DNA of 13,442 bases from Planctomycetaceae bacterium (GTDB lineage Bacteria; Planctomycetota; Planctomycetia; Pirellulales; Pirellulaceae): assembly GCA_002685655.1 (NCBI GenBank), contig NYXM01000017.1, positions 6,330-19,771 of the forward strand, read 5' to 3'. This document shows positions 1-7,820 of the stretch, piece by piece. Every line of letters begins with the position of its first letter. Within the stretch, counting starts at the first letter, position 1. The notes under the pieces are model-generated. The model saw nothing but the letters and a program-made list of their open reading frames with translations. It ran no database searches and was not told the origin of the DNA. The position numbers and the translations under genes were made by a program.

Positions 1-1796
1 TTGAGGCAGAAATTAGCGCCACGTCGGTCGTTCAGCGCATGGTCCAACCAGTAAGGGTAAGGCGGGCTGTCGATCAGACCATCCGGATTGGTATAGAGAT
101 GTAAGAGATTGAGCAGTTTGCGGGCGGCCGGCAGCAGTTCGCGTATGGTCTTGCCGTCCCCCGAGTAGAGCAGATATTGATGAAGGCCCCGTATCCAGAA
201 ACAATTGGAATCGAGGATTACCATGAAGTCATCGCCATGGCGAGGGGCGTAAGCGGGCATGAGACCGTCGGCCAGTTGCTCCTCGGCAATCTGTTTCAGA
301 TAGCGACGTTGCAGAGCATGGTCGCCGAAGACTGAGTAGTTTCCCAAACACGCGTAGTAGCTGGTCTGTGCATATTGCCTTCGTTCCCGGTAATTGTCGG
401 TGTAAGCGTCGGTAACGCACACTTGGATCGTCTTCGCGGCGGCGTCCCACAGTGTTTGCAGTTCGGGGTAATCAGGCGCGCGAAAGGAACCCTTCCGCTC
501 AAACGGATACTCGCTCCACATGACGCCTGCCCCGAACAGTCTGGCTTCTTCGGGAAGGTGACGAAAGACCACTGCCAGCCACCGCGTCGGTTTCATATAG
601 AACGCTTCCCATCGCTCGCGCGACCCAGACAGGACGATGCGGTCGACATACGTGGAGGCCACGATCGGAGACTGCACGCTCTCGTTGAGAAGGTACGGGG
701 CGGACATAACGTCGATCACCGTGCCAGCAGGTGCCGCGATGTCCAAGAACGGCCTGCCGTTATGCACGTCTCCCAGGTCAAAGACGAGTACTCGGCACTC
801 GCCTTGGTCATTGGCTGCAACAGTAATCTGGCGCGCCTTGTCCGCGGATTGTCGGCTGGCCGCAAGCCCATCATTCCGGGGCACTGGAATCTGGTGGATG
901 ACAGCCGCGTCGATCCAACTATCTCCGCTGAAGCTTGTCTCGCCTTCGGGTGCGGGAATGCTCACGGCGTGGATCGGCCGTTGTGTCTCGGAGAAACTCT
1001 CCACCAGATACGGGATGTCCCGAGCGATCAGCGATGTCCAAGGAGGTATCAGGTGAGTTGGGCGGTCGTTCTTTTGGGGCAATGGCCACCCGAATTCTCG
1101 CTTGAGAACCTTTGCCTTCCCCCAGCCTTTGTCATCGAAATCCAGACCGGTCCACCCTTTGATGCTGCGCCGCAGATCCACTCGATCACAGACTTCCAGA
1201 TGGAACCTCGCCATCCTCGGCGAGGCGTTCAGCCAGCTCTTATCCGAAGAGACTCGCCAACTGCCGTCGGTCTGAAGCGGGGATGCTTGTGCATCCGGCG
1301 AACAGTCCAGTTGTGCCAACAGCCCACCGCGAGCGACGCCATAATAGGAGACATCTTCGCGTTGGTGGTGCACCCGGATGGCCAGGGCATTCTTTCCTTT
1401 CCGCAGCACCTTCGAGATATCCAGAATGTCGAAGGACTGATGGTGGGGCGCACACCGAGCCGGGCCGCTGCAAATATACTCCCCGTTGATGAACAGTTGG
1501 TACCGTGAACTTGCGGTAATCGACAGGACGGCACGATCCGGCTGCTCGGAAAGCGCAAAGGTCTTTCTCACCAGAAGCATATCAACGTCTTCATCCTCTG
1601 GTATCCAGATCCAATGCGCTCGCCAGTTGGGAGCAAACGACTTGTCGGATGAGAAACGCCATTGGCCGGTGACTGCCGACGTAACGATCGATACTCCACC
1701 TATCCCAACGTCGACTCCGTCGGGGAAGTTGGTCTGAGCGTGCGTCAGCGAGGCGAGCGCAAGTACCAGTAGAGACGCTGTTGGGGTCAATCTCAT
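1..1796 (-). CDS. Alpha-L-rhamnosidase-like glycoside hydrolase (GH78), 3' end outside the window
   Basis: An uninterrupted frame runs from an ATG at 1796 to the window edge, giving 598 codons with no stop; the C-terminus is missing. GGAAGGA lies just upstream of the ATG. Residues 1-20 form a signal peptide ending in THA, so the enzyme is probably exported. Residues about 60-165 match the beta-sandwich domain found near the N-terminus of GH78 enzymes (WIWIPEDE, LFINGEYICSGPAR, FDILDISKVLRKGKNALAI). From about residue 435 the helical (alpha/alpha)6-type catalytic domain begins. YTDNYRERRQYAQ contains E471, which sits where the family DCPxRE motif places its general acid; the usual CP pair is not conserved. 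The family hydrolyses terminal alpha-L-rhamnose. The second catalytic carboxylate would lie beyond the edge, so activity cannot be judged. It is the last of three same-strand export genes, 128 bases after the sulfatase. The superfamily is fairly sure, the substrate is not. Confidence 0.82.
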   Translation of the reverse strand, partial: MRLTPTASLLVLALASLTHAQTNFPDGVDVGIGGVSIVTSAVTGQWRFSSDKSFAPNWRAHWIWIPEDEDVDMLLVRKTFALSEQPDRAVLSITASSRYQLFINGEYICSGPARCAPHHQSFDILDISKVLRKGKNALAIRVHHQREDVSYYGVARGGLLAQLDCSPDAQASPLQTDGSWRVSSDKSWLNASPRMARFHLEVCDRVDLRRSIKGWTGLDFDDKGWGKAKVLKREFGWPLPQKNDRPTHLIPPWTSLIARDIPYLVESFSETQRPIHAVSIPAPEGETSFSGDSWIDAAVIHQIPVPRNDGLAASRQSADKARQITVAANDQGECRVLVFDLGDVHNGRPFLDIAAPAGTVIDVMSAPYLLNESVQSPIVASTYVDRIVLSGSRERWEAFYMKPTRWLAVVFRHLPEEARLFGAGVMWSEYPFERKGSFRAPDYPELQTLWDAAAKTIQVCVTDAYTDNYRERRQYAQTSYYACLGNYSVFGDHALQRRYLKQIAEEQLADGLMPAYAPRHGDDFMVILDSNCFWIRGLHQYLLYSGDGKTIRELLPAARKLLNLLHLYTNPDGLIDSPPYPYWLDHALNDRRGANFCL

Positions 1797-1924
1797 CCTT
1801 CATTCCTTCCTTCCGCGGCGCATTTCTCGCTTTAACGGTGCGTTTCCGAGGGCGACCTTCGATTGCAGTTGCTTCGCCCCCGCACGCTCATCACAGAGCC
1901 CCGTTTCGATTCTTGAGATCGCGG

Positions 1925-3718
1925 TCAAGAACGTTTCTTCTTATCGCCAACATTGGCTCGGTACACCTTCAATTCAGGCCAGGACAACATGCCATCCTTG
2001 TTGGCATCGGCATCCGGGTGTCTCGCAAAGTATTTGTCTTTCCAGGCCTCAGCGTCACCTTTTGATGCAGTTTCCGGCTTCTGTCTCAGAGTTGACTGCG
2101 GAGGCACTACCCCGGGCTCTGGAAGTCTGGCTTTCAGTCTCTCTCGGAATGAGTTCAACCGCGATGCATGTCCCGGATCATTGGCAAGGTTGTTCCACTC
2201 GTGTGGATCGCTGGTGCAGTGATACAGCTCTTCCCTGCCGTTCCGGTAGCGGATGTAACGCCAGTTCTTTGTTCGCAGCGCGTAACTCTGGTCACCGGGA
2301 TCATAGACCTTCGCCCACCTGTAGAGTGCGGTGAGGACGGCGTCGGGGCCGGACCACGCTTCGGTTCTTGGATTCTCCAAAAACGGTTTCAGGCTTTGCC
2401 CATCGAGTGGGTGTCCCTTGTCATTCTTCTTTGTCTCGCCGGCCAAACTGCAAACGTCGACCAGTGTAGGGTAAAGATCGATCAACGAAACGGGATGGTC
2501 GGTCTCACCTCCCGCCTTTGCAATGCCCGGAGCACGTACGATCAATGGGACTCGTGTGCTTTCCTGCCAGAGAGAGTTCTTGTAGAGATAGTCCTTCTCT
2601 CCCATACCCCAACCGTGATCGCTGGTGACAACAATGACCGTGTTGTCTTTGAGGCTGGAATCGTCGACCGCGTCGAGAATGCGACCGATCAGTTCATCGA
2701 CCGATGCGACACTGGCGAGATAAGCCTGGATGAATCGTTTGAGCGCTTCGTCCTGCGAATCATAGGAATCAACGAGATCCGTGAAGAGGCGTGAGCCCAT
2801 ATCTGCGGTCCGCTCGGAATTCGGTTCTTTGCTGGCAGGATTGCCACGAATCGATCGTGCGTGAGTGTCCTCTACATCGCCAGGTAGGATGACCGGAAGC
2901 GTGATGGAGTCCAGAGGAAATTGCTTGAAGAAACGCTCCGGAACGATCAGCGGTGTATGGGGGCGGATGAAACCGACGCCCATAAAGAACGGCTTGCCAG
3001 ATGGTTGACTTGCCAACTCGTGCAGTCGTTCGACGGCCCATTTTCCGTTCAGTTCATCGGCTGTCATTTCACGGTCTTGCTGAGAGTCCACACGAAGCGT
3101 GCGCATTTTCTTCCAGTTGCCGGTTTGCCACGTGTAGGATGTCCCGTTAGCAAACGTGCGGTTGTTGAGACTGACCAGCGGGCCAAACGATCCGTCAATC
3201 GGACCAATTTCGCGAAAGGGTGTCGGCACACTGGGATGAGCGACTCGCTCGGTTCCGTCAAAAGCAAACGGCCCATAGTCAGCGAGGTTTCCGTATTCTA
3301 CCCACTCCTTGCGGTTCAGGTGGTGCATGAGTTTTCCCGTGCCCAACGTGTGGTACCCATTCGCTCGGAACTGATCCATGAGCGTCCGCGAGTTCTCTAG
3401 AACCTCATATCCGTCCCAGCGCTCGAACCCGTAGCACCCCGAGTTGTGGGGATAGATGCCGGTGAAGAGACTGGCTCGCGAGGGCCCGCAAATGGGAATA
3501 TTGCAGTGAGCCTGTGTGAATGACACGCCACTTCGACTCAGTCGAGCAATACTGGGTGTCCGCGTTTGATGGTGGCCGCCGAAGCCTTCGACGTAGTCAT
3601 TCAAGTCATCACAAACGATGAGGATGACATTGAATTTCTCTGCGGCGCGAACGAGATTGGGATGCGCCGCAAAGGTGACGCTTAGACAGAAAAGGCAGAC
3701 GAGAGTGTGTGTATGCAT
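1925..3718 (-). CDS. Secreted sulfatase, iduronate-2-sulfatase-like, with C-terminal EF-hand
   Basis: A 597-residue member of the formylglycine-dependent sulfatases, which hydrolyse sulfate esters. A signal peptide spans roughly residues 1-26. The first metal-site aspartates are in VCDDLND (D37, D38). The modification motif is C77-G-P-S-R81 followed by ASLFTG, so C77 should be converted to formylglycine by a separate maturase not seen here. K129 (GTGKL), H254 (RPHTP), D367-H368 (TSDHGW) and K380 fit the remaining active-site positions. The opening segment resembles iduronate-2-sulfatases, but the substrate is unproven. Residues 571-582 form an EF-hand loop (D571, N573, D575, G576, S579, E582), a tail seen in planctomycete exported enzymes. 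The start at 3718 gives a clean signal peptide but has only a weak ribosome-binding site. It lies 117 bases after the GH2 stop and before the rhamnosidase gene, probably in one transcription unit. Confidence 0.93.
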   Translation of the reverse strand: MHTHTLVCLFCLSVTFAAHPNLVRAAEKFNVILIVCDDLNDYVEGFGGHHQTRTPSIARLSRSGVSFTQAHCNIPICGPSRASLFTGIYPHNSGCYGFERWDGYEVLENSRTLMDQFRANGYHTLGTGKLMHHLNRKEWVEYGNLADYGPFAFDGTERVAHPSVPTPFREIGPIDGSFGPLVSLNNRTFANGTSYTWQTGNWKKMRTLRVDSQQDREMTADELNGKWAVERLHELASQPSGKPFFMGVGFIRPHTPLIVPERFFKQFPLDSITLPVILPGDVEDTHARSIRGNPASKEPNSERTADMGSRLFTDLVDSYDSQDEALKRFIQAYLASVASVDELIGRILDAVDDSSLKDNTVIVVTSDHGWGMGEKDYLYKNSLWQESTRVPLIVRAPGIAKAGGETDHPVSLIDLYPTLVDVCSLAGETKKNDKGHPLDGQSLKPFLENPRTEAWSGPDAVLTALYRWAKVYDPGDQSYALRTKNWRYIRYRNGREELYHCTSDPHEWNNLANDPGHASRLNSFRERLKARLPEPGVVPPQSTLRQKPETASKGDAEAWKDKYFARHPDADANKDGMLSWPELKVYRANVGDKKKRS

Positions 3719-3759
3719 GAGTGTCGTGACCGTTTCTCGTGGATGGTGAGACTCGATAG

Positions 3760-3840
3760 GCCCAGAGGTGTTCCCTGTTCGTAAGGAGCCTCGAAATCTT
3801 CTGGCTCCGAGGTAGCATTGAAGATCGCAAGTTCATCAAT
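3760..3840 (-). pseudogene. Remnant of a LamG-domain protein C-terminus
   Basis: In the frame one base off from the GH2 gene, similarity begins right at the GH2 stop codon. It reads IDELAIFNATSEPEDF, then EAPYEQGTPLG. This resembles the closing strand and helix of LamG/concanavalin-like domains common in planctomycetes (pattern IDE-x-AIFN-x-x-x-S-x-E-x-I-x-x-LY-x-x-G). No start codon of its own or domain body precedes it; upstream of the isoleucine the same frame only shadows GH2. It therefore looks like the last ~27 codons of a lost gene, joined to the 3' end of GH2 by deletion or recombination. The frame stays open into the sulfatase gene, but without LamG-like content. Recognition is by eye on a short stretch, so chance similarity is possible. 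Confidence 0.5.
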
Positions 3841-6781
3841 TCGTCTTACCCGTCGTCCATTCAATCAGATTGAACAGAAGCTTGTCGGCCACAGGGTCTT
3901 TGCCCAAGTTCTCCACGATTCGCAAGGCCGAGAGGACGTAGCGACCGCTGCCCGAAGGGACGACGCCGATGTCCATGCCGTACCAGGCGGCCGACGGGCC
4001 CTGGTAGTGCTGTGAATCTTTGTCGCCTTGATACCAACCGTGGCTCACCGAGCCGACGATTAGCTCGCCGTCGGTGCCGATCAATGTCTGCGTCGCCCAG
4101 ACGTTTTCATAGATCTGGCCCATCATCTGTTTGGAAGGCAGGCCTTTGAGAACAGGGTGATCCGTGACGATATGCGAGACACCAACCCACAGACCGAAAG
4201 CCGGCTGACTGGTCATGGGAACGGGCAGCACGTTCTTAGGAGGCAGCCAGTGCGCCCAGAACGAGTTACCTCGCTGGACCGTCTCCAGATAGACCGCCGT
4301 GCCACCTTGCTGAACAAACTTCTCAAGTTTCGCGAAACGCCCGACTGCGTTCGGATTTCGAGCGCGTGCTTTGGGGACAAAGACCGGCAGCGATTTGGGC
4401 GTGTCGGCAGCGAATTCGACAAAAGCAATACCAGCCTTCCTGAGAAATGGACGAAGCGAGTTGTTCACATCAAGCACGGCTACGTTCGCCTTGGGCGCCG
4501 CAAGTTGCTCGTGCGCAAACACATCGATGGCGACGGTGTTCTGAGCTACAACCGATCCGTCCGCGCCGGTCAATCGTGTTCGGACGGTATACGAACCGGT
4601 CATCTCTTCCGTGTTAAGCTTCCGTTCGAATAGCGAAGAGATGCCAGAAACGAGCGACGTATCTTTCTCGACCAGCAAGTCGCTCGTACCATCCGCCGAG
4701 ATAACTTCAACCGAGAGCTTCCCGGCGACGTCCTCCAGGTCGTTAATCCCAGTAATCGTGATCTTGGCACCTTGCGTGGCGTAGATATTTCTTGGCCGCA
4801 CTCGCAACGCCAGGTAACGCGGTTGGTTTGCCTCCTTTGTACCCCAGTAGGAACCCTTGGGATTACGGAACAAGTCGAGCAGGCCAGCGCCGAGGACCCA
4901 ATCACCGCCTGTCAGAGCGTGGACCGCGTAGCCTCCAGTGCTGCTGTTCGAGCGAATCGCTTCCAGCATCCGCTTGTTAGCTTGCGAGTGAATCGCCTGC
5001 TGGTCGAGGCAGAACTTCTGCAAGTCGGGATAGACGGCGTCCAGTCTGCTCTCTTTGAGCACATCACGTATCCATTGAGCCATATCCTTGTGATAGCGAT
5101 AAGGCGGAACCAACGGGTTGCCGCTTTTGGCGAAGCGCTCGTTGTTGTCGACTAGATCTGGCAGGCTGCCGTATCCGATCTCCGAGACGACCGTCAAACG
5201 GCCCGGCGAACTCTGCTTGCTCTTGAATCCCGGCCGCAACCCCATGGCTTGGATCTCTTCAACTGTTTTCGATAGCGTGAGGAACTGGTCGTATGACGCG
5301 TCGTTGAACGGTGCACCTGGATAGCTATGCACGTCGTTGAACACCTCCGGCTCGAACTTACCGGGCAGATAGATATTTGACCCACCAGCAAAACCACCCG
5401 ACTCGTCGAGAATCATGCGCGTTGGGTCCAGATGGCGAGCGAGCATCGATGCGGGATGTTTCAGTCGCTCTAAATCCTCGCGTCCAATTTCATTGAAGAT
5501 CTCCCATTGGACGATGCACGCTCGATTGCGATCCCGCAGCACAGCCGAACGGACTTCGTTCTCGATCCGATCGCGCAAATGCGGTGTGACCGTCGGCCAA
5601 CGCTTCATGCACTCGATCGGCAATCCCCCAATAACCAGCACACCCATCTCGTCGCACATGTCGAGCCACATCGGCGGCGGTGGTTTCCGCCACGGCCGAA
5701 TCATGTTGAAGCCGCAATCCTTGGCCAGCTGAATTTCACGCCGTGCCATCGCCTCGTTGTCGGGAAGTGCCAGCCGAGTCGGATACAATCCCTCGAAGAA
5801 AGCCGCTTTGATGTAGATCGGCTTGCCGTTCAGCTCGAACTTGTTATCGCGGATCGTCAGCTCGCGCATCCCAAATCGCACGTCTTTGGCGTCAAGCGTT
5901 GTGGACTCATCCGCAATGCGAATCGTGGCCGTGTACAGATGCGGGTCGTCCGGTGACCAGTAGCGAGCCTCTGGAATGGCGAGAGTCCAACTCTCCGTGT
6001 TACGACCTGGTACGAGTTTGAGTTTTGCAGATGTCTCGGCAACGACGTTCCTTGATCTGTCGGCTGATCGGATCGAAACCATCACGCCGACCTCCCGGCT
6101 AACATGTTCCGCATTCTTCAGTGTGACATGCACGCCGACCGTGTCGTTGGCCAATCGAGGTTCGAGGAACAGGTCATCCACGAAGGCTGTTCCCGTCGCG
6201 ATCAAGCGAACCGACTGCCAGATACCGCCAGTAATCGCCCCGCGCCAGTGCGGCATGTCGCTCTGCCCGATGCCGTCGATGACCTTGTCTTGAGCGACGA
6301 TCGGTCCAATGATTCGCAGGCTGACAAAATTCTCGTCGTCAAACTTCAACAGATCGTCGATGCGGAACTCCAGCGGAGCGTATCCTCCTTCGTGCCGCCC
6401 CACGACATGGTCGTTCACCCAGACCTCGGCAATGTAGTTCACTGCGTCGAACTGCAGCCGAACTGTCTTGCCTTCCCAGGTCTTGGGCACCGTGAAACGT
6501 CGACCATAGAAGCCAACACCCTCATAGTCCTTCTCGATTTCTTCCCAGCAACTCGGCACACGAATCTCGCGTCGGTCGTCGCGCTCCAGGAAGATCTGCT
6601 CCTGATGCCAGCCAGCTTTCCGGCCTTCGTTTTGGGAATCAAAGATGATTTCCCAAGTGCCATCCAGAGATTGAGACGTCCTGGCTTCCTGTTTGTTCGC
6701 GGCCTGGGCCCCCACTTGCATTAGCAGTAGGCAGACGGTCGCTAGAACGGCGCAGGCAGGAGGTTTTCGATTACCGATCAT
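3836..6781 (-). CDS. Exported glycoside hydrolase family 2 enzyme with C-terminal glutamine-amidotransferase-like domain
   Basis: A 981-residue protein with a signal peptide (about residues 1-27, cleavage after AQA). The order of domains is: a sugar-binding jelly-roll (about 38-200, SLDGTWE, GYAPLEFRIDDLL, GGIWQSVRL); an immunoglobulin-like domain (about 205-310); and a TIM barrel from about 315 (ELNGKPIYIKAAF, MWLDMCDEMGVLVIGGLP). The acid/base is E431 in WEIFNEIG and the nucleophile is most likely E534 in VVSEIGYGS, so the active site appears intact. The family includes beta-galactosidases, beta-glucuronidases and beta-mannosidases; the exact sugar cannot be told. Residues about 765-978 look like a class I glutamine-amidotransferase fold (NVAVLDV, FVQQGGTAVYLE, ITDHPVLKGLP), used in other glycosidases as a structural or oligomerisation module. 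The ATG at 6781 has AGGA six bases upstream. It is the first gene of the minus-strand block with the sulfatase and rhamnosidase. Confidence 0.9.
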   Translation of the reverse strand: MIGNRKPPACAVLATVCLLLMQVGAQAANKQEARTSQSLDGTWEIIFDSQNEGRKAGWHQEQIFLERDDRREIRVPSCWEEIEKDYEGVGFYGRRFTVPKTWEGKTVRLQFDAVNYIAEVWVNDHVVGRHEGGYAPLEFRIDDLLKFDDENFVSLRIIGPIVAQDKVIDGIGQSDMPHWRGAITGGIWQSVRLIATGTAFVDDLFLEPRLANDTVGVHVTLKNAEHVSREVGVMVSIRSADRSRNVVAETSAKLKLVPGRNTESWTLAIPEARYWSPDDPHLYTATIRIADESTTLDAKDVRFGMRELTIRDNKFELNGKPIYIKAAFFEGLYPTRLALPDNEAMARREIQLAKDCGFNMIRPWRKPPPPMWLDMCDEMGVLVIGGLPIECMKRWPTVTPHLRDRIENEVRSAVLRDRNRACIVQWEIFNEIGREDLERLKHPASMLARHLDPTRMILDESGGFAGGSNIYLPGKFEPEVFNDVHSYPGAPFNDASYDQFLTLSKTVEEIQAMGLRPGFKSKQSSPGRLTVVSEIGYGSLPDLVDNNERFAKSGNPLVPPYRYHKDMAQWIRDVLKESRLDAVYPDLQKFCLDQQAIHSQANKRMLEAIRSNSSTGGYAVHALTGGDWVLGAGLLDLFRNPKGSYWGTKEANQPRYLALRVRPRNIYATQGAKITITGINDLEDVAGKLSVEVISADGTSDLLVEKDTSLVSGISSLFERKLNTEEMTGSYTVRTRLTGADGSVVAQNTVAIDVFAHEQLAAPKANVAVLDVNNSLRPFLRKAGIAFVEFAADTPKSLPVFVPKARARNPNAVGRFAKLEKFVQQGGTAVYLETVQRGNSFWAHWLPPKNVLPVPMTSQPAFGLWVGVSHIVTDHPVLKGLPSKQMMGQIYENVWATQTLIGTDGELIVGSVSHGWYQGDKDSQHYQGPSAAWYGMDIGVVPSGSGRYVLSALRIVENLGKDPVADKLLFNLIEWTTGKTN

Positions 6782-6805
6782 TGCATTCCTGTTTTCTGGT
6801 TCAGT

Positions 6806-7015
6806 CTATCTCGTCCAGTCTCCAAGCCAGCGGCAATCTTCATATCTGCCTGTGCGTGGCCAGCCTGTTCGCAACTGCTCGGTCAATCTGGCAATTGTGC
6901 CCGCGTATTTTGGCCTGGCTGCCAAGTTCCAATTCTTCTTCGTGTCATTCATGTGGTCGTACTCACGACCACGATTCTGCCTGGCTTCTGGCAGCCGTTG
7001 GTGGAACTGGGGCTT
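6806..7015 (-). pseudogene. Remnant of a sulfatase C-terminus
   Basis: Between the GH2 start and the plus-strand operon, the minus strand has an open stretch ending in TAG at 6806-6808 that reads NRGREYDHMNDTKKNWNLA, then ARPKYAGTIARLTEQLRTGW. This matches the usual end of planctomycete sulfatases (NGREELYDH-x-x-DPHEWxNLAxxPxYAxxIARLxxxL...GW) and the corresponding part of the intact sulfatase in this window (RNGREELYHCTSDPHEWNNL). The LY region looks shortened, the DPHEW motif is damaged, and an in-frame stop lies just upstream near 7018. No catalytic part is present, so it is called a decayed gene end, not a small gene. Divergence from the intact copy suggests it derives from another sulfatase. 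Similarity was judged by eye. Confidence 0.55.
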
Positions 7016-7220
7016 TGATCAGCTAATCTGCGTCTTTCCGCTTGTCCCTACCGTAAACTCCGTGCGTGTTTGTTCGCAAGGAGTTAGACTACGTATCCAG
7101 CCGTGCGATTCCTGGACGCGGCACTGAAACCGCGACAGAAACGGCCGCAGCGTACAAAAAACATGAAACCTGAAGTCCGCCATCCAGGTATTCGTTAGTA
7201 AAACCACGGGAGAGAATGCC
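7016..7220. other. Upstream region of the plus-strand operon, no gene seen
   Basis: With the remnant at 6806-7015 this completes the 439-base divergent gap between the GH2 gene and the membrane-protein gene. No convincing coding frame, tRNA or strong inverted repeat was found. A tiny ATG-to-TAG frame at 7163-7198 has no ribosome-binding site. The promoter of the plus-strand operon should lie here, but no -35/-10 pair with good match and spacing stood out. The ribosome-binding site GGGAGAG is at about 7208-7214, seven bases before the ATG at 7221. Confidence 0.4.
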
Positions 7221-7820
7221 ATGACCATGTCGACGCTTTTTAGCATCATTTCGGTGATCGGTGGGCTTGGGCTGTCGATGACCGCCACGGCATTGCTGGC
7301 AGCGGCCCTGTTTCCGGGCTGGGTAGCGCGCGCCAGACAGCGCGTCACGCGGATGCCGGTGAGGACGTTCTTAGTTGGGCTGTTGGTGGGTACGTTTTTC
7401 ATGGTGATTGGCTCCGCCATGATTTCGGCGGGTGGACCGGTGGGCTTTTTCGGCGGCATCGTGGTGGCCGGAACACTGGGCTTCGCGCTGGCCGGTTCGG
7501 CCGGCGTGGCGATGTCGATCGGCGCGGGGTTGCCGTCGGCGGCGGACGTCGAGCGGCCCTGGCAGGCGATCATCCGTGGCTGGGTGGTGCTGTTTCTGGC
7601 CTCGCTCATGCCGATCCTGGGTTGGTTCGTTCTGCTGCCGATCGCATTGCTGATGGGGTTCGGCGCGGCGGTACTCGGACTGTTCGGGCGATCTGCGCCG
7701 CGAGTACCGGAACAACAGCGATCGTTTATCGAGATCACCGACGAGGAGGTCGTGGCAAGCGAGCTGGTTGAATCCGTGGACGAAAGCCCGGTCGCCTCTG
7801 GGGTGGGGGCCGAGCGATGA
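7221..7820 (+). CDS. Small polytopic membrane protein of unknown function
   Basis: A 199-residue protein I do not recognise. Hydrophobic segments at about residues 8-31, 48-69, 74-103 and 121-155 suggest four or five membrane passes, separated by a basic loop (ARARQRVTR, 37-44) and a polar loop (SAADVERPWQ, 106-115). The last 40 residues form a soluble acidic tail (EITDEEVVASELVESVDESP). The ATG at 7221 follows GGGAGAG with a seven-base gap; an ATG two codons later is a less likely alternative. Its stop overlaps the next gene by four bases (ATGA, 7817-7820), so it is translationally coupled to the DUF1800 gene. It may anchor or accompany those exported products; this is inferred from position only. 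GC content is higher than in the genes to the left. Confidence 0.82.
   Translation: MTMSTLFSIISVIGGLGLSMTATALLAAALFPGWVARARQRVTRMPVRTFLVGLLVGTFFMVIGSAMISAGGPVGFFGGIVVAGTLGFALAGSAGVAMSIGAGLPSAADVERPWQAIIRGWVVLFLASLMPILGWFVLLPIALLMGFGAAVLGLFGRSAPRVPEQQRSFIEITDEEVVASELVESVDESPVASGVGAER

Noticed and set aside
375..1508. Long plus-strand open frame of 377 codons
   Set aside because: It is antisense to the rhamnosidase-like gene, has no recognisable domain, and is rich in Arg, Pro and His as expected for a shadow frame; the minus strand carries clear family motifs.
7163..7198. Eleven-codon leader peptide before the membrane-protein operon
   Set aside because: No ribosome-binding site and no regulatory codon run or paired terminator/antiterminator hairpins.
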